Shown here: one piece after another, positions 9,405-17,932 of the stretch | How positions within the stretch are numbered: the stretch's first letter is position 1 | Layout: each line of letters starts with the position of its first letter | Source of the DNA: Symmachiella dynata | GTDB taxonomy: Bacteria > Planctomycetota > Planctomycetia > Planctomycetales > Planctomycetaceae | Reading direction: 5' to 3' | DNA: 64,000 nucleotides | NCBI RefSeq assembly: GCF_007747995.1 | Contig: NZ_CP036276.1 | Span: forward strand, 750,001-814,000 | Translations under genes and position numbers: made by a program | The notes under the pieces: model-generated | Databases searched by the model: none | Told to the model about the DNA's origin: nothing | The model's input: only the letters and a program-made list of their open reading frames with translations

Positions 9405-9451
9405 CCGCTGGCGCGTTGTTCAGCGCAAGTGCAGCAACGTGGGCGTTCGAT

Positions 9452-9491
9452 AAAAAAACAGCCACCGCAAGCGAATGGCTTACGGTGGCTG
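9452..9491 (-). terminator. Rho-independent terminator of rpoD
   Basis: On the minus strand a stem CAGCCACCG-x-AAGC pairs with GCTT-x-CGGTGGCTG around a short loop (9460-9491) and is followed by a run of seven T (complement of the A-run at 9452-9458). It lies about 30 bases after the stop codon of the sigma factor gene. It could also stop readthrough from the stator operon ending at 9404. Confidence 0.85.
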
Positions 9492-9520
9492 GAATCTGTC
9501 ATTGCTGATCCGGCAGTTGC

Positions 9521-11212
9521 CTAGGCGTCGGCGGTTACCGGTTCGCCTTCGGCTTCAGCGTTTTGGAACTCTTGGCCGGGCAGGTCTTCCACAAACCCCT
9601 TGAGCTGATTGCTGCGGGTGTGGTGCTGCAATTTCCGCAATGCTTTGGATTCGATTTGCCGAATCCGTTCGCGGGTGACTTTGAAGATCCGGCCGGTTTC
9701 TTCCAACGTGTAGCTATAGCCGTCTCCCAGCCCGTAGCGGAGTTTGATAATCTCCCGCTCGCGGTAGGTCAAGCTTTTGAGGACGTGGCCAATTTTGTCC
9801 TTGAGCAATTCGTGCGTCGCCGAATCGAGCGGATTGACTTCGGCGCCATCTTCGAGGAAGTCGCCGAAGCTGCTGTCCTCGCTTTCCCCGACAGGAATGT
9901 CGAGGCTGATCGGATGCCGCCAGGTCTTCATGATCCGTTCGGTCTCTTCGGTCGACAGTCCGACCGCTTCGGCCAATTCTTCGCTCGTTGGTTCGCGACC
10001 GGTCCGCTGCCGCAACTCTTCGCTTTTGGCTTTGAGCGTCGAGATGCTTTGGAACATGTGCACGGGAATCCGAATCGTACGGGCATGGTCGGCAACCGCC
10101 CGCGTAATCGCTTGGCGAATCCACCATGTGGCGTACGTCGAGAATTTATAACCGCGACGGTATTCGTACTTTTCAACGCCACGCATCAACCCGGCATTGC
10201 CTTCTTGGATCAAGTCCAGGAAGCTCAAACCGCGGTTACGGTATTTCTTGGCAATGGAGACCACCAACCGCAAGTTTCCACCGGAAAGCTGCTGTTTGGC
10301 TTCGGTCCATGCTTCGAAGCGGCGATTGACCTCTTCGACCCGCTTGAGCATGCTGTCAGGCGTTTCGAGAGTCATTTCCATCAGCTCGTCCAATTCGCGT
10401 TGGGCGAGCTGCAATTCGGGATTGTGCCGCGTCTGTTTCCGCATGCGCACAACTTGCGATTGCAGATCAAGCATCCGATCGCAGATCTGTTTCATGCGTT
10501 TGGTGATCGGCTGCAGCCGTTGCGTCCGCAGGCTGAGTTCTTCAGCCAACGTGGCGGTTTTGCGGCGGCTGACAATCAATTCTTCGGCGAGTTCGCGCTG
10601 GCGTGAGGCGGATGCCGTGCCGGCTTGAATTTGGTGAAACGTATCGGCGTTTTGTTTCATCAACCGCGCCATCGTTTTCAGATTGTGCGGCATGCGGCCG
10701 AGGATTTGTTCCTTCTCGACGTTTTCGGTTTCCGATGTCCGCAAGGTGCGTTCGAAGGGGAGTTCCCCGTCGAAGACTTTTTGCAGTGTGTCGATGGCGA
10801 TCCGCAACGAGAAGTCGCATTCGAGGATCGCGCGGCGGAACCGTCGACGGGTCAACTCGATTTTTTTCGCTAGAAAAATCTCGCGGGTCCGCGACAGGAG
10901 CGGAATGTCTCCCATTTGACTGAGGTACATCCGGATCGGATCGCGCGACGACAAAGACGCGGAGGGTTCTTCGGTAACGACCGGTGTCGAGTCCGACGGC
11001 GGCGGTTCCGACGGGGTCGGGCGAGCCTTGACGATCGTCGGGTCTTCGATGACCGAAATCTTCAATTCCTCAAGCGCTAACACAAGTTCATTCACGGTGT
11101 CGACACTACCCCCCTCGTCGGGTAGGTATTGATCGACCTCTTGAAAGGTGATGTAGCCCCGAGACAGCCCCTGTTCCATCAAGACCATTAGTTTGTCATT
11201 AAAATGATACAC
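9521..11212 (-). CDS. rpoD: RNA polymerase primary sigma factor (RpoD/SigA type)
   Basis: This 563-residue sigma-70 factor directs RNA polymerase to housekeeping promoters. A region 1.1-like N-terminus is present (residues 1-60, [17 protein letters not shown]), then region 1.2 ([20 protein letters not shown]), a spacer of about 190 residues, and region 2 with [20 protein letters not shown] and the -10-reading [20 protein letters not shown]. Region 3 follows, and region 4 has [15 protein letters not shown] with the helix-turn-helix [20 protein letters not shown]. Presence of region 1.1 and full length mark it as a primary rather than alternative factor. The GTG at 11212 is preceded by AGGGAG at good spacing; an ATG eight codons further in is an alternative. 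A terminator follows. Confidence 0.96.
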   Translation of the reverse strand: MYHFNDKLMVLMEQGLSRGYITFQEVDQYLPDEGGSVDTVNELVLALEELKISVIEDPTIVKARPTPSEPPPSDSTPVVTEEPSASLSSRDPIRMYLSQMGDIPLLSRTREIFLAKKIELTRRRFRRAILECDFSLRIAIDTLQKVFDGELPFERTLRTSETENVEKEQILGRMPHNLKTMARLMKQNADTFHQIQAGTASASRQRELAEELIVSRRKTATLAEELSLRTQRLQPITKRMKQICDRMLDLQSQVVRMRKQTRHNPELQLAQRELDELMEMTLETPDSMLKRVEEVNRRFEAWTEAKQQLSGGNLRLVVSIAKKYRNRGLSFLDLIQEGNAGLMRGVEKYEYRRGYKFSTYATWWIRQAITRAVADHARTIRIPVHMFQSISTLKAKSEELRQRTGREPTSEELAEAVGLSTEETERIMKTWRHPISLDIPVGESEDSSFGDFLEDGAEVNPLDSATHELLKDKIGHVLKSLTYREREIIKLRYGLGDGYSYTLEETGRIFKVTRERIRQIESKALRKLQHHTRSNQLKGFVEDLPGQEFQNAEAEGEPVTADA

Positions 11213-11501
11213 CGGTTGTCACTCCCTTTCTGGAAAGTGGTCTACGCACGTCCGTGTACGGCCCCTGGTGTGCGGCCTCACTCTTTGATACGTCGGTTCC
11301 CAAAGTTCCATTCAATCTGTTAGTTTCAGTCGTTTCCGATCCAACGACAACGTGCTGTTCACCTGTCAATTCGTTGTCAGGTGCGGCGCGTGGCCAGCGG
11401 TTGATCCCGTGGTCCAATCGCCATTATTGTCAGACAGAGTATTGTTCTGTTTGTTCATCCAGAGAGTCAGCCATGTCCCTTGAGGGGCTTGCGGAGCGCA
11501 A

Positions 11502-11879
11502 TCAATCTGTTCTTATCGCACCTCGGATGTAGAAACTCTGCGCCTCCCCTTTGAGGAGCCGCTTAATTTCCTTCGCCTCCCCAGACGTGCGGCCACGTCG
11601 AGTGGGGCGGTTTTTGAAAGGGTCGCATCGTCGCTTGGATAGCGTCCATGTCTCTGTCGCGAAAACCGTATCACCCTTCTTTTTGATGTTGGGGGAAATC
11701 CAAAATACCCAGACTGTCGGACTACCATTCCGATCATAAATTCTGGGCATTTCCCGTCCAGACTCAGACCCGGCATCACATTCGGCGTGACGAATCTCAA
11801 TAGTTGGTGCTCCAATCACCGGCCGGACATCCCAACTCTGCCGCATTCCATTATTCGCAATTTGCAACTCACAAGTCAA
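11502..11879 (-). CDS. Hypothetical protein, uncertain
   Basis: A 125-codon frame lies in an otherwise gene-free 950-bp gap between the ABC exporter and rpoD. The sequence is mixed in character, with a basic C-terminal half (KRRCDPFKNRPTRRGR) and an aromatic middle (PTVWVFWISPNIKKKG), and looks more protein-like than the competing frames. I do not recognise a family, and there is no strong ribosome-binding site. The flanks 11213-11501 and 11880-12166 hold nothing I can name; the first must contain the rpoD promoter. It may be spurious. Confidence 0.35.
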   Translation of the reverse strand: MTCELQIANNGMRQSWDVRPVIGAPTIEIRHAECDAGSESGREMPRIYDRNGSPTVWVFWISPNIKKKGDTVFATETWTLSKRRCDPFKNRPTRRGRTSGEAKEIKRLLKGEAQSFYIRGAIRTD

Positions 11880-12166
11880 CCGGCAGCATTAACAACTTTA
11901 CCTGACCGTGCCCAATTCTTGAGGAATTGTCAACCGAATGGCTCGTTTTTCTGATCTTTTTCAACAGATCCTACGAGCCTAGGTGAATTGGCACCGTTGT
12001 GGAGGTTCTCTCCGGCAACATCGGCTACCGGCATCTCAATAAACCATTCTGGAGTTCTCTGCCGTAGCGTTCCCCGCCCCGATGCGCAATTCCGGGCTGT
12101 CGCCCAGTTATTGCTAAAGTTCTCAACGACACTTGGGGCTTTTCGAGTCCCATGGCAGCCTGCTGT

Positions 12167-14380
12167 TCAGTGAGCCTTTTTACGTAACGGCCCTTTCAGC
12201 GGATGGTCGCCCACGTGTGCCGAATCCTGCAAGTGCGGCGGGGTACGGGTCGTTCGACGGGGACCTGATGAACCGGCCGGTCCACGCCCCTCCTCGTCCG
12301 CTGCACCGTTATCCAGTGAGATTACGTTTTCTTCGCTGTAGCCGCCAACCACCTGCAGTGCGGTCCGCTGTTGAGACTGCACATGGTGCAACTTGCGATA
12401 CAGCTCGCAATCCTGGAGCAGCTCCTCGTGCGTCCCCATCGCTGTCAATTGCCCGTGATCCATGACGGCAATCCGCGACACCAGATTCAACATGCTTTGC
12501 CCCAGGGAATGGGTGATGATGAACGTCGTCCGCCCCGTGGTGAATTCCTCCAGCGTCTCGTGGATTAACAATTCGCTGTGGGAATCGATGGCGCTGGTTG
12601 CTTCGTCTAAGATCAGAATCGACGGATTTCGCAAAATCGCACGTGCCAGGGCGATCCGCTGCCGTTGCCCACCAGAGAGCCGGCAACCTTTTTCTCCCAC
12701 ACGGGTCTGCATTCCATCGGGAAGCTTGGCTAGAAACTCCATCACGTGCGCTTGCCGCGCCGCTTGCTCTACCTCCGCATCGGTCGCCCCGGGGCAGCCG
12801 TAACGGATATTACTCTCGATCGTTTCGTCAAACAGCAACGTTTCCTGGGTGACGACGCCAATCTGGGCACGCAGGTCCGCCAGCCGCACATCGCGAATAT
12901 CAATGCCGTCGATCATCACACTGCCGTGGTCTGGGTCAAAAAATCGCGGCAACAGATTGATCAAGGTCGATTTTCCCGATCCATTCGATCCCACCACAGC
13001 GATCGTTTCACCAGCCCTGACCGACATGTTGATCTCCCGTAGAGCCAACGGCGGTGTATGCTCCGCTTTGGAGTGATAGGCAAAATTCAAATCGTTGAAC
13101 TCGATCGAAACGCTATGCCGGGGCAATTGTTTCGGTTGCCGCGTTTCCACGACAGCCGATCGCCGGTCCATGAATTCAAAAATACGGTCCGCCGCAGCTG
13201 AGGCGCGTTTTAATTTTGCGTAAATGCTCGACATTTTCCGCGCCGGGTCACTAATCCCCACTAAAAAGGAGTACAACACCGCCAATTGTGCGAGCGTCAT
13301 CGGCCCGCTGGCCAGTCGTATTCCCCAAATCGATTCTTTGTTGCTGAGCACCAAATAGACAGCCGGAAACAAGCCGAGCGAAACCGCCACTAGGCCTAGA
13401 AACTCTGTGGTGGGACTGGTCAGCGCATCGATTTTGACCAGCTTCATCGATTTTTCAAAAAACGTCTTGTTCTCGTGGTGAAATCGCCGTCGCTGCGCGC
13501 GCTGTCCGTTGAACGCCATGACAACTTTCAGTGAGTCAAACGTCTCGCCGATGACCTTGTACATCCGCGCCATGCTCTCAATCGAGCGATGGCTGGCCTT
13601 TTTCAGCGTGCGGCCGAAACGATAAAACACGATGCCCGCCAGCGGCGCAATAATGAATGAAAGCACCGTCAACCGCCAATTGATCCACAACGCCCCGCTC
13701 AAACAGACGACAGCTTTAATCGGCTCACGGATCACCTTGCCCCCCAACAGGTACAAGCCGTTGGTCAGCACATCCATGTCATAGGTGAAGCGCGACGTCA
13801 ATTCCGAGGTCCCTTCGGCCGAGAGAGACTGATAATCCATCGCCAATGTATTGCGAAACAGCCGTTTGCGGATGCTCATAATGCTCAATTGCACAACGCC
13901 GCCGACGAGATATTCCTGAATGAAGACGCAGATCCCTTTGAGGACCGTCGCGAATAATAACACCCCCATGATCGCCGCAAACGCACTGAAACGGTTCTCA
14001 GACAGATGTTTGTAGACATGCGCTAGCAGCCAGCGTTGCCAGGCCAGTTGGGTTTCCGTATCCGACAGTTTGTCCGTATGGTCTTTGATTTCGGACTCAA
14101 TTTTTGATTGGGCTCGACTACTCCCCGCCAGTTCCATCTCCTCATGGAGTTCGGCAATATCTTGCCGATGCTTTTCTTTGTCCGCTTCCAGGTCCGCGAT
14201 CTTCGACAGAGCATGCTGGTCCATATTTTGTTCACCCAGCAAGATTTCAAATGCTGGGTACACAACGGACAGATTGGCCCCCCAAAAGATGCCCACGGCA
14301 AAGGCAAAGACGACCGACACCAGCAAGCGGCGTCGGTAGGGCCAGATGTATGGAAACGTGCGGGCTATGCTGGTTAACAC
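12167..14380 (-). CDS. MsbA-type ABC exporter (fused permease and ATPase)
   Basis: This 737-residue half-transporter has six membrane spans in roughly the first 400 residues, then an ATPase domain. Walker A is VVGSNGSGKSTLINLL, the Q-loop region is GVVTQETLLFDE, the signature is LSGGQRQRIALARAILR, and Walker B is ILILDEATSAIDS followed by an H-loop (FIITHSLG). It probably works as a homodimer moving a lipid or other hydrophobic compound across the inner membrane. Between spans 1 and 2 (about residues 50-118) there is a charged, helical insertion (EADKEKHRQDIAELHEEMEL) that would form a periplasmic coiled coil and is absent from standard MsbA. GTG start with AAGGA upstream. The C-terminal 50 residues are polar and low complexity. 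No substrate clue in the neighbourhood. Confidence 0.9.
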   Translation of the reverse strand: MLTSIARTFPYIWPYRRRLLVSVVFAFAVGIFWGANLSVVYPAFEILLGEQNMDQHALSKIADLEADKEKHRQDIAELHEEMELAGSSRAQSKIESEIKDHTDKLSDTETQLAWQRWLLAHVYKHLSENRFSAFAAIMGVLLFATVLKGICVFIQEYLVGGVVQLSIMSIRKRLFRNTLAMDYQSLSAEGTSELTSRFTYDMDVLTNGLYLLGGKVIREPIKAVVCLSGALWINWRLTVLSFIIAPLAGIVFYRFGRTLKKASHRSIESMARMYKVIGETFDSLKVVMAFNGQRAQRRRFHHENKTFFEKSMKLVKIDALTSPTTEFLGLVAVSLGLFPAVYLVLSNKESIWGIRLASGPMTLAQLAVLYSFLVGISDPARKMSSIYAKLKRASAAADRIFEFMDRRSAVVETRQPKQLPRHSVSIEFNDLNFAYHSKAEHTPPLALREINMSVRAGETIAVVGSNGSGKSTLINLLPRFFDPDHGSVMIDGIDIRDVRLADLRAQIGVVTQETLLFDETIESNIRYGCPGATDAEVEQAARQAHVMEFLAKLPDGMQTRVGEKGCRLSGGQRQRIALARAILRNPSILILDEATSAIDSHSELLIHETLEEFTTGRTTFIITHSLGQSMLNLVSRIAVMDHGQLTAMGTHEELLQDCELYRKLHHVQSQQRTALQVVGGYSEENVISLDNGAADEEGRGPAGSSGPRRTTRTPPHLQDSAHVGDHPLKGPLRKKAH

Positions 14381-14682
14381 CGGTGAGTCGTCCTTGACTA
14401 TGGCAAACCGAAGTCGAGGCGCGGCTTCGCTGCCGCGCGCATTTGAGATGGGGTTTTACTATGTCCGCCCAAACAGGGCAAGACGAGGTTTCCCCTAGAC
14501 CCGCGACAGTGACGCGCCATGGCTGTGAAATCAGCAACCGTCTTACTCGGGAATCGATCGCCCCATTCACGGCTAACCCGGTCTGGACCCCTCCTCGACA
14601 CTTGGCATACTATCCCGCCGCCTTGGTCCCGCCAACGATTTGGCGGTCAGCCTCCTATCTCAAAACTAAGCAACTTTAAAAC
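14381..14682. other. Divergent gap without recognised gene
   Basis: About 300 bp separate two divergent genes. It should hold both promoters. Short open frames here lack ribosome-binding sites and recognisable sequence, and no repeat or hairpin stands out. Confidence 0.4.
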
Positions 14683-15360
14683 GTGGAAACCAGCCTGCAC
14701 CGACAACTCAAATCGCTTTATTGCGCCGACGAGTCACAACAAGAAGTGACGCTCGCCGGATATCGCATCGACGGCATCGTGGATGAGATGCTGATCGAAA
14801 TCCAATGCGCATCGCTCGGCGCCATTCGCGACAAAATCCGCGCCCTGACGAAAAAACATGACGTGATCGTCGTCAAACCACTTGCCGCTCGCAAACAACT
14901 CGTCAAATACAATCGCAAGCGGGGCAAAATCATCTCCCGCCGCGCCAGTCCCAAACGCGAAACGTTCCATGACTTGTTTCTAGAACTGGTGCACTTCGTC
15001 AATGTCTTTCCGCATCCGCGATTGACGCTGGAAGTGCTGCTCACCGAACAACAGGAGCATCGCCTCCCTCCGCTCAAATCGCGGCGGACGCGCAAGAAAT
15101 ACCGTGTCCAGGACCGTTCGCTCGAACGCGTCGTCAGCAAACTCGTGCTGCGGACCAACAACGATCTGCTCACCATGCTCCCCCCCGACCTGCCGGCGGA
15201 GTTCACCACCGCCGACATCGCCCGCGGCAGCGAAATCCCCCGCTGGCTGGCGCAGAAAATGGCCTACTGCCTCCGCAAAACCGGCGCGGTCTCAACCATC
15301 GGCAAACAGGGCAACGCCATGGTTTATCAACGCCAGCAAACCAAACGCAAAGCCGCATAA
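14683..15360 (+). CDS. PD-(D/E)XK-like protein with C-terminal winged-helix-like region
   Basis: This is a 225-residue basic protein. Residues 20-65 read GYRIDGIVDEMLIEIQCASL, then a helix with RDKI and VIVVKP: an Asp, a spaced E-x-Q on a beta strand and a following Lys strand, which is the pattern of the PD-(D/E)XK nuclease fold with Gln in place of the usual Lys. The C-terminal 70 residues (EFTTADIARGSEIPRWLAQK) look like a winged helix. I therefore suggest a nucleic-acid-binding, possibly nuclease, protein, conserved in Planctomycetes as far as I remember. GTG start, with no clear Shine-Dalgarno. It stands alone and converges on the next gene across a repeat. Confidence 0.7.
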   Translation: METSLHRQLKSLYCADESQQEVTLAGYRIDGIVDEMLIEIQCASLGAIRDKIRALTKKHDVIVVKPLAARKQLVKYNRKRGKIISRRASPKRETFHDLFLELVHFVNVFPHPRLTLEVLLTEQQEHRLPPLKSRRTRKKYRVQDRSLERVVSKLVLRTNNDLLTMLPPDLPAEFTTADIARGSEIPRWLAQKMAYCLRKTGAVSTIGKQGNAMVYQRQQTKRKAA

Positions 15361-15485
15361 AGTCGGGTGCGTCGCGACGCATCTTTGGAGCGTAGGACGA
15401 CAGATTGTCTTTTCGCAATGTGGTGACGTTTGACAACTGTTGTGCGAAAACCCTCACCCCGGCCCTCTCCCAGAGGGAGAGGGAG
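15361..15485. repeat. Composite palindromic repeat, copy 1
   Basis: Two modules form this element. The 5' module begins GTCGGGTGCGTCGCGACGCA, with a palindromic GTGCGTCGCGACGCA core, and continues to GTAGGACGA-x-AGATTG. The 3' module is CCCTCACCCCGGCCCTCTCC then AGAGGGAGAGGG, a strong stem. The same two modules recur in the same order at 34742-34864, and the 5' module again at 63966-64000. It fills the gap between two convergent genes, where such a hairpin may end transcription from both sides. Confidence 0.75.
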
Positions 15486-15503
15486 CTTGTTGGTCCGTGC
15501 CTG

Positions 15504-17411
15504 TCACGGTTGCAAATAGGCTGGGTGGTTGGCGAAACGTTTTAGCCCGATCTCCAACCGTCCCACGCCACTGGGGACCAAATGGACCTGAAACGTCGGG
15601 GCGTCGACTTGGTAGAACTGGTGCGGGTAGTGCACGATTTGGCGGACGGTTGTGATCTGGTGTTCACCGTACGCGCCTCCTTGGATGATCACATTCCTCG
15701 CCTCAGTCGGATGCAGGTTGACCAGTTTGAGCGAGATTCCCGCATCGGTCACGCGATCTACCAACACCGCCACGTTGGGCGGAACTCCCGCGCGATGCCG
15801 GTCCGCATCGAAATACCGCACGCTGCAATTCACCAACCCGCCATGATAAATATGGTTCGGGCCGCCGAGCATCGTCTGCACCAAGCCCTCTAATACCACC
15901 GGGTTCAACTTTTGCCAGTGATGCACGTCTTGTTCGTGCGGCGTCGTGTGGTCGTTGCGGATTTCCTTTAATCGCCGCTGCGTCTCCAGCCAGGTGCTCT
16001 TGAGAATCTGCACGGGATAGTCGGGATTCTCACCACGGAGAAATCCCAGCCAGGGCACAATGTGTTCGGCATCCCCTTTGGCTTTGTGGTAGTTGAGCGT
16101 TTTGAAATCTTCCGGCTTTGTGAATTTTAGCAAACGTTGCCAGTCGTCCTCGTCACGCGACAAATACCACAACTGCGCCGGGTACTTGGGGTTGATCGGG
16201 CGGTAGTCATACCAACCATCATCCCCATGCCGATGCGGGACGACGATCTTGCCGTCTACTTCTTTGGCTTGTTGTTCCACGAGACGAAACACGTCGCGGG
16301 GCAATTCCAGATAATCGGCATTGCCGGTCACCAGATACGCATTGCCGCCGCCAATGATTGTCGCTTCCAGTTGGTTAAACAGTCCGTGCGGCCACCGCCA
16401 ACCGTAATAGCCGCCCCACCATTTGCCCTGCATGTTCTCGCCAATTTTCCCCGACAGCCCGACGTTGTCCGGCAGGATGCCGTTGTTCTGTTTCGTTCGC
16501 TGTTGCCAAGCGGCGACGTAATCGGCGATCCACGTTTTGTATTTCTCATCGCCGGTGAGCATGTATGCATTGGCGATCAGGCTCGTCGAGGTCAGGTTCA
16601 GGGGCACGTCCCCTTGCATCATCCGTTTGTTGAGTGCTTCCAGAATGAATGGAAACTTCGCATCATCATCCCAGTCGGCGCTGCTGGAGATATTCGGGAT
16701 GTCGTCGAAGGGCAGGGGGTACTCGGACAAAATCGGCCGATGCGTGACCCAATCCTCCGCCGTATTCACATGCCGCGGCCCCCGACTTCCGGTCAGCGGC
16801 GAACGAATCAGATGTTTGACCGGGTCATAGTTTTTCGCCTCAGCGTCTTCGCCAAGGTACAGTCCAGCAAACCGCGCCGCCCGTTCTCGCAGTTTCTTGT
16901 TCGTCGGATCGGACATGCTCAAGAAGTAAAAGTAGGTGTAACTTTCTCCATGATGCATCCAATCGTAGTAGGCGTCGAATTCGTTGTGGACTTGCCCGTA
17001 CGTGGTGAACTGCCGGGTCACCGCATCCCACAATTTGTCCGAGAGGTCTCGGATTTCCGCAGGGCCGCCCAGTGCATAATACAGCGGAAAATTGTAGAAA
17101 CTTTCGTACCCATCATCCGAGCCATCCATGCCGGGCCATTCGTCGCGCCAAATCAGCGTCCCGTCGGGCCGCGTGTATTTGTGGACGAACTCCATCGCTG
17201 CCGGCGCGAGTTTGTTAATCAACTGCCGCTGCCAAAATGCCCATTCGGGCGGCGCATCGGTCGTCCAGATCTCGACCTGTTTCAACGGTTGCCCAGTTGC
17301 CGGAGCTTCGTCGGCAAAAACATTCCTGGCCTGCACGACGCAGGTCAGTGCGGCAATAAAAGCAACGACAGCAAATCGTCTAATACGGCAAATCTTAGAA
17401 ATACGAATCAC
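15504..17411 (-). CDS. Secreted protein, probable (alpha/alpha)-toroid carbohydrate-active enzyme
   Basis: This 635-residue exported protein begins with a basic stretch and a signal peptide (FAVVAFIAALTCVVQARNVFA, cut near residue 34). The mature part is rich in Trp/Tyr/Asp-containing helices, for example RDEWPGMDGSDDGYESFYNF, KWWGGYYGWRWPHGLFNQ and HRHGDDGWYDYRPINPKY. This pattern resembles toroid glycoside hydrolases or polysaccharide lyases. The C-terminal 130 residues look beta-rich (VTDAGISLKLVNLHPTEA), as in appended sandwich domains. I cannot assign a CAZy family or catalytic residues. GTG start with AGGAAGG at seven bases. It acts outside the cytoplasm, presumably on a polysaccharide. 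It stands alone, flanked by repeats on both sides. Confidence 0.72.
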   Translation of the reverse strand: MIRISKICRIRRFAVVAFIAALTCVVQARNVFADEAPATGQPLKQVEIWTTDAPPEWAFWQRQLINKLAPAAMEFVHKYTRPDGTLIWRDEWPGMDGSDDGYESFYNFPLYYALGGPAEIRDLSDKLWDAVTRQFTTYGQVHNEFDAYYDWMHHGESYTYFYFLSMSDPTNKKLRERAARFAGLYLGEDAEAKNYDPVKHLIRSPLTGSRGPRHVNTAEDWVTHRPILSEYPLPFDDIPNISSSADWDDDAKFPFILEALNKRMMQGDVPLNLTSTSLIANAYMLTGDEKYKTWIADYVAAWQQRTKQNNGILPDNVGLSGKIGENMQGKWWGGYYGWRWPHGLFNQLEATIIGGGNAYLVTGNADYLELPRDVFRLVEQQAKEVDGKIVVPHRHGDDGWYDYRPINPKYPAQLWYLSRDEDDWQRLLKFTKPEDFKTLNYHKAKGDAEHIVPWLGFLRGENPDYPVQILKSTWLETQRRLKEIRNDHTTPHEQDVHHWQKLNPVVLEGLVQTMLGGPNHIYHGGLVNCSVRYFDADRHRAGVPPNVAVLVDRVTDAGISLKLVNLHPTEARNVIIQGGAYGEHQITTVRQIVHYPHQFYQVDAPTFQVHLVPSGVGRLEIGLKRFANHPAYLQP

Positions 17412-17531
17412 GGTCGGCCTTCCTGCTACGGCGAGGTCTGATGAAGATCAAAGATGCAATTCTTCATCATACCCGCATTCACAGGCAACAGCACGCAAAA
17501 ACGGAATGGTCGTCGAGAAGGTTCAGAGAGT

Positions 17532-17690
17532 GGGTGGCCGCGATAGCTCCGCTATCGGGGCGGGCGCAGCCCGCAAGAAGCCGCAATTCCCGCGCTCTGA
17601 AACGAGCAAAGTCTCATCGGCAGGGACAGCTGAAACTGCTGCTTCTTGTGCCTACGGCACACCGATTGCCGTTGGCAATCGCTGCCACCC
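17532..17690 (+). repeat. MITE-like palindromic element, copy A
   Basis: This is a 159-bp element bounded by imperfect terminal inverted repeats GGGTGGCCGCGAT and ATCGCTGCCACCC (12 of 13 match). It contains internal palindromes such as CGATAGCTCCGCTATCG. A second copy lies inverted at 46666-46825, about 85 percent alike by eye. It carries no coding capacity. In the rest of the 17412-17932 gap I see a CTCTCCC/GGGAGAG repeat (17761-17800) and no gene. Confidence 0.8.
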
Positions 17691-17760
17691 GATGATTGGT
17701 TCCCCTTGTATAGATGCAATTTGTTGCTCTGGGAAAGGGGGAAACAAGCGGTAGCCTAAA

Positions 17761-17800
17761 CTCTCCCCTCTCCCCCTGGGAGAGGGGCCGGGGGTGAGGG
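17761..17800. repeat. CTCTCCC/GGGAGAGG stem repeat
   Basis: CTCTCCCCTCTCCCC pairs with GGGAGAGGGGCCGGGGG-like sequence and ends in GGTGAGGG. Related copies lie at 15447-15484, 34827-34863 and 46563-46599. As at 46563, this copy sits about 70 bp from the MITE-like element. Confidence 0.7.
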
Positions 17801-17932
17801 CCGGCGCAACGTGAGCCGCAAATCGCGCACTCACAGCGACCACGAATGCAAAAACCACAGATCCAGACAACAACCGCTGAACAGCGTTAGGGGCCAGCGT
17901 CAGTCTCCCGGATTCTCACTAACGCTCTACCC

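Noticed and set aside
9563-10606. Long plus-strand open frame antisense to rpoD
   Set aside because: It lies wholly inside the sigma-factor gene on the other strand; low-frequency stop codons in GC-rich antisense frames explain it, and rpoD itself is unambiguous.
16137-17441. 434-codon plus-strand open frame antisense to the secreted toroid-like protein
   Set aside because: The minus-strand reading has a signal peptide, a good ribosome-binding site and coherent Trp/Tyr/Asp-rich blocks, whereas the plus-strand product has no recognisable feature.
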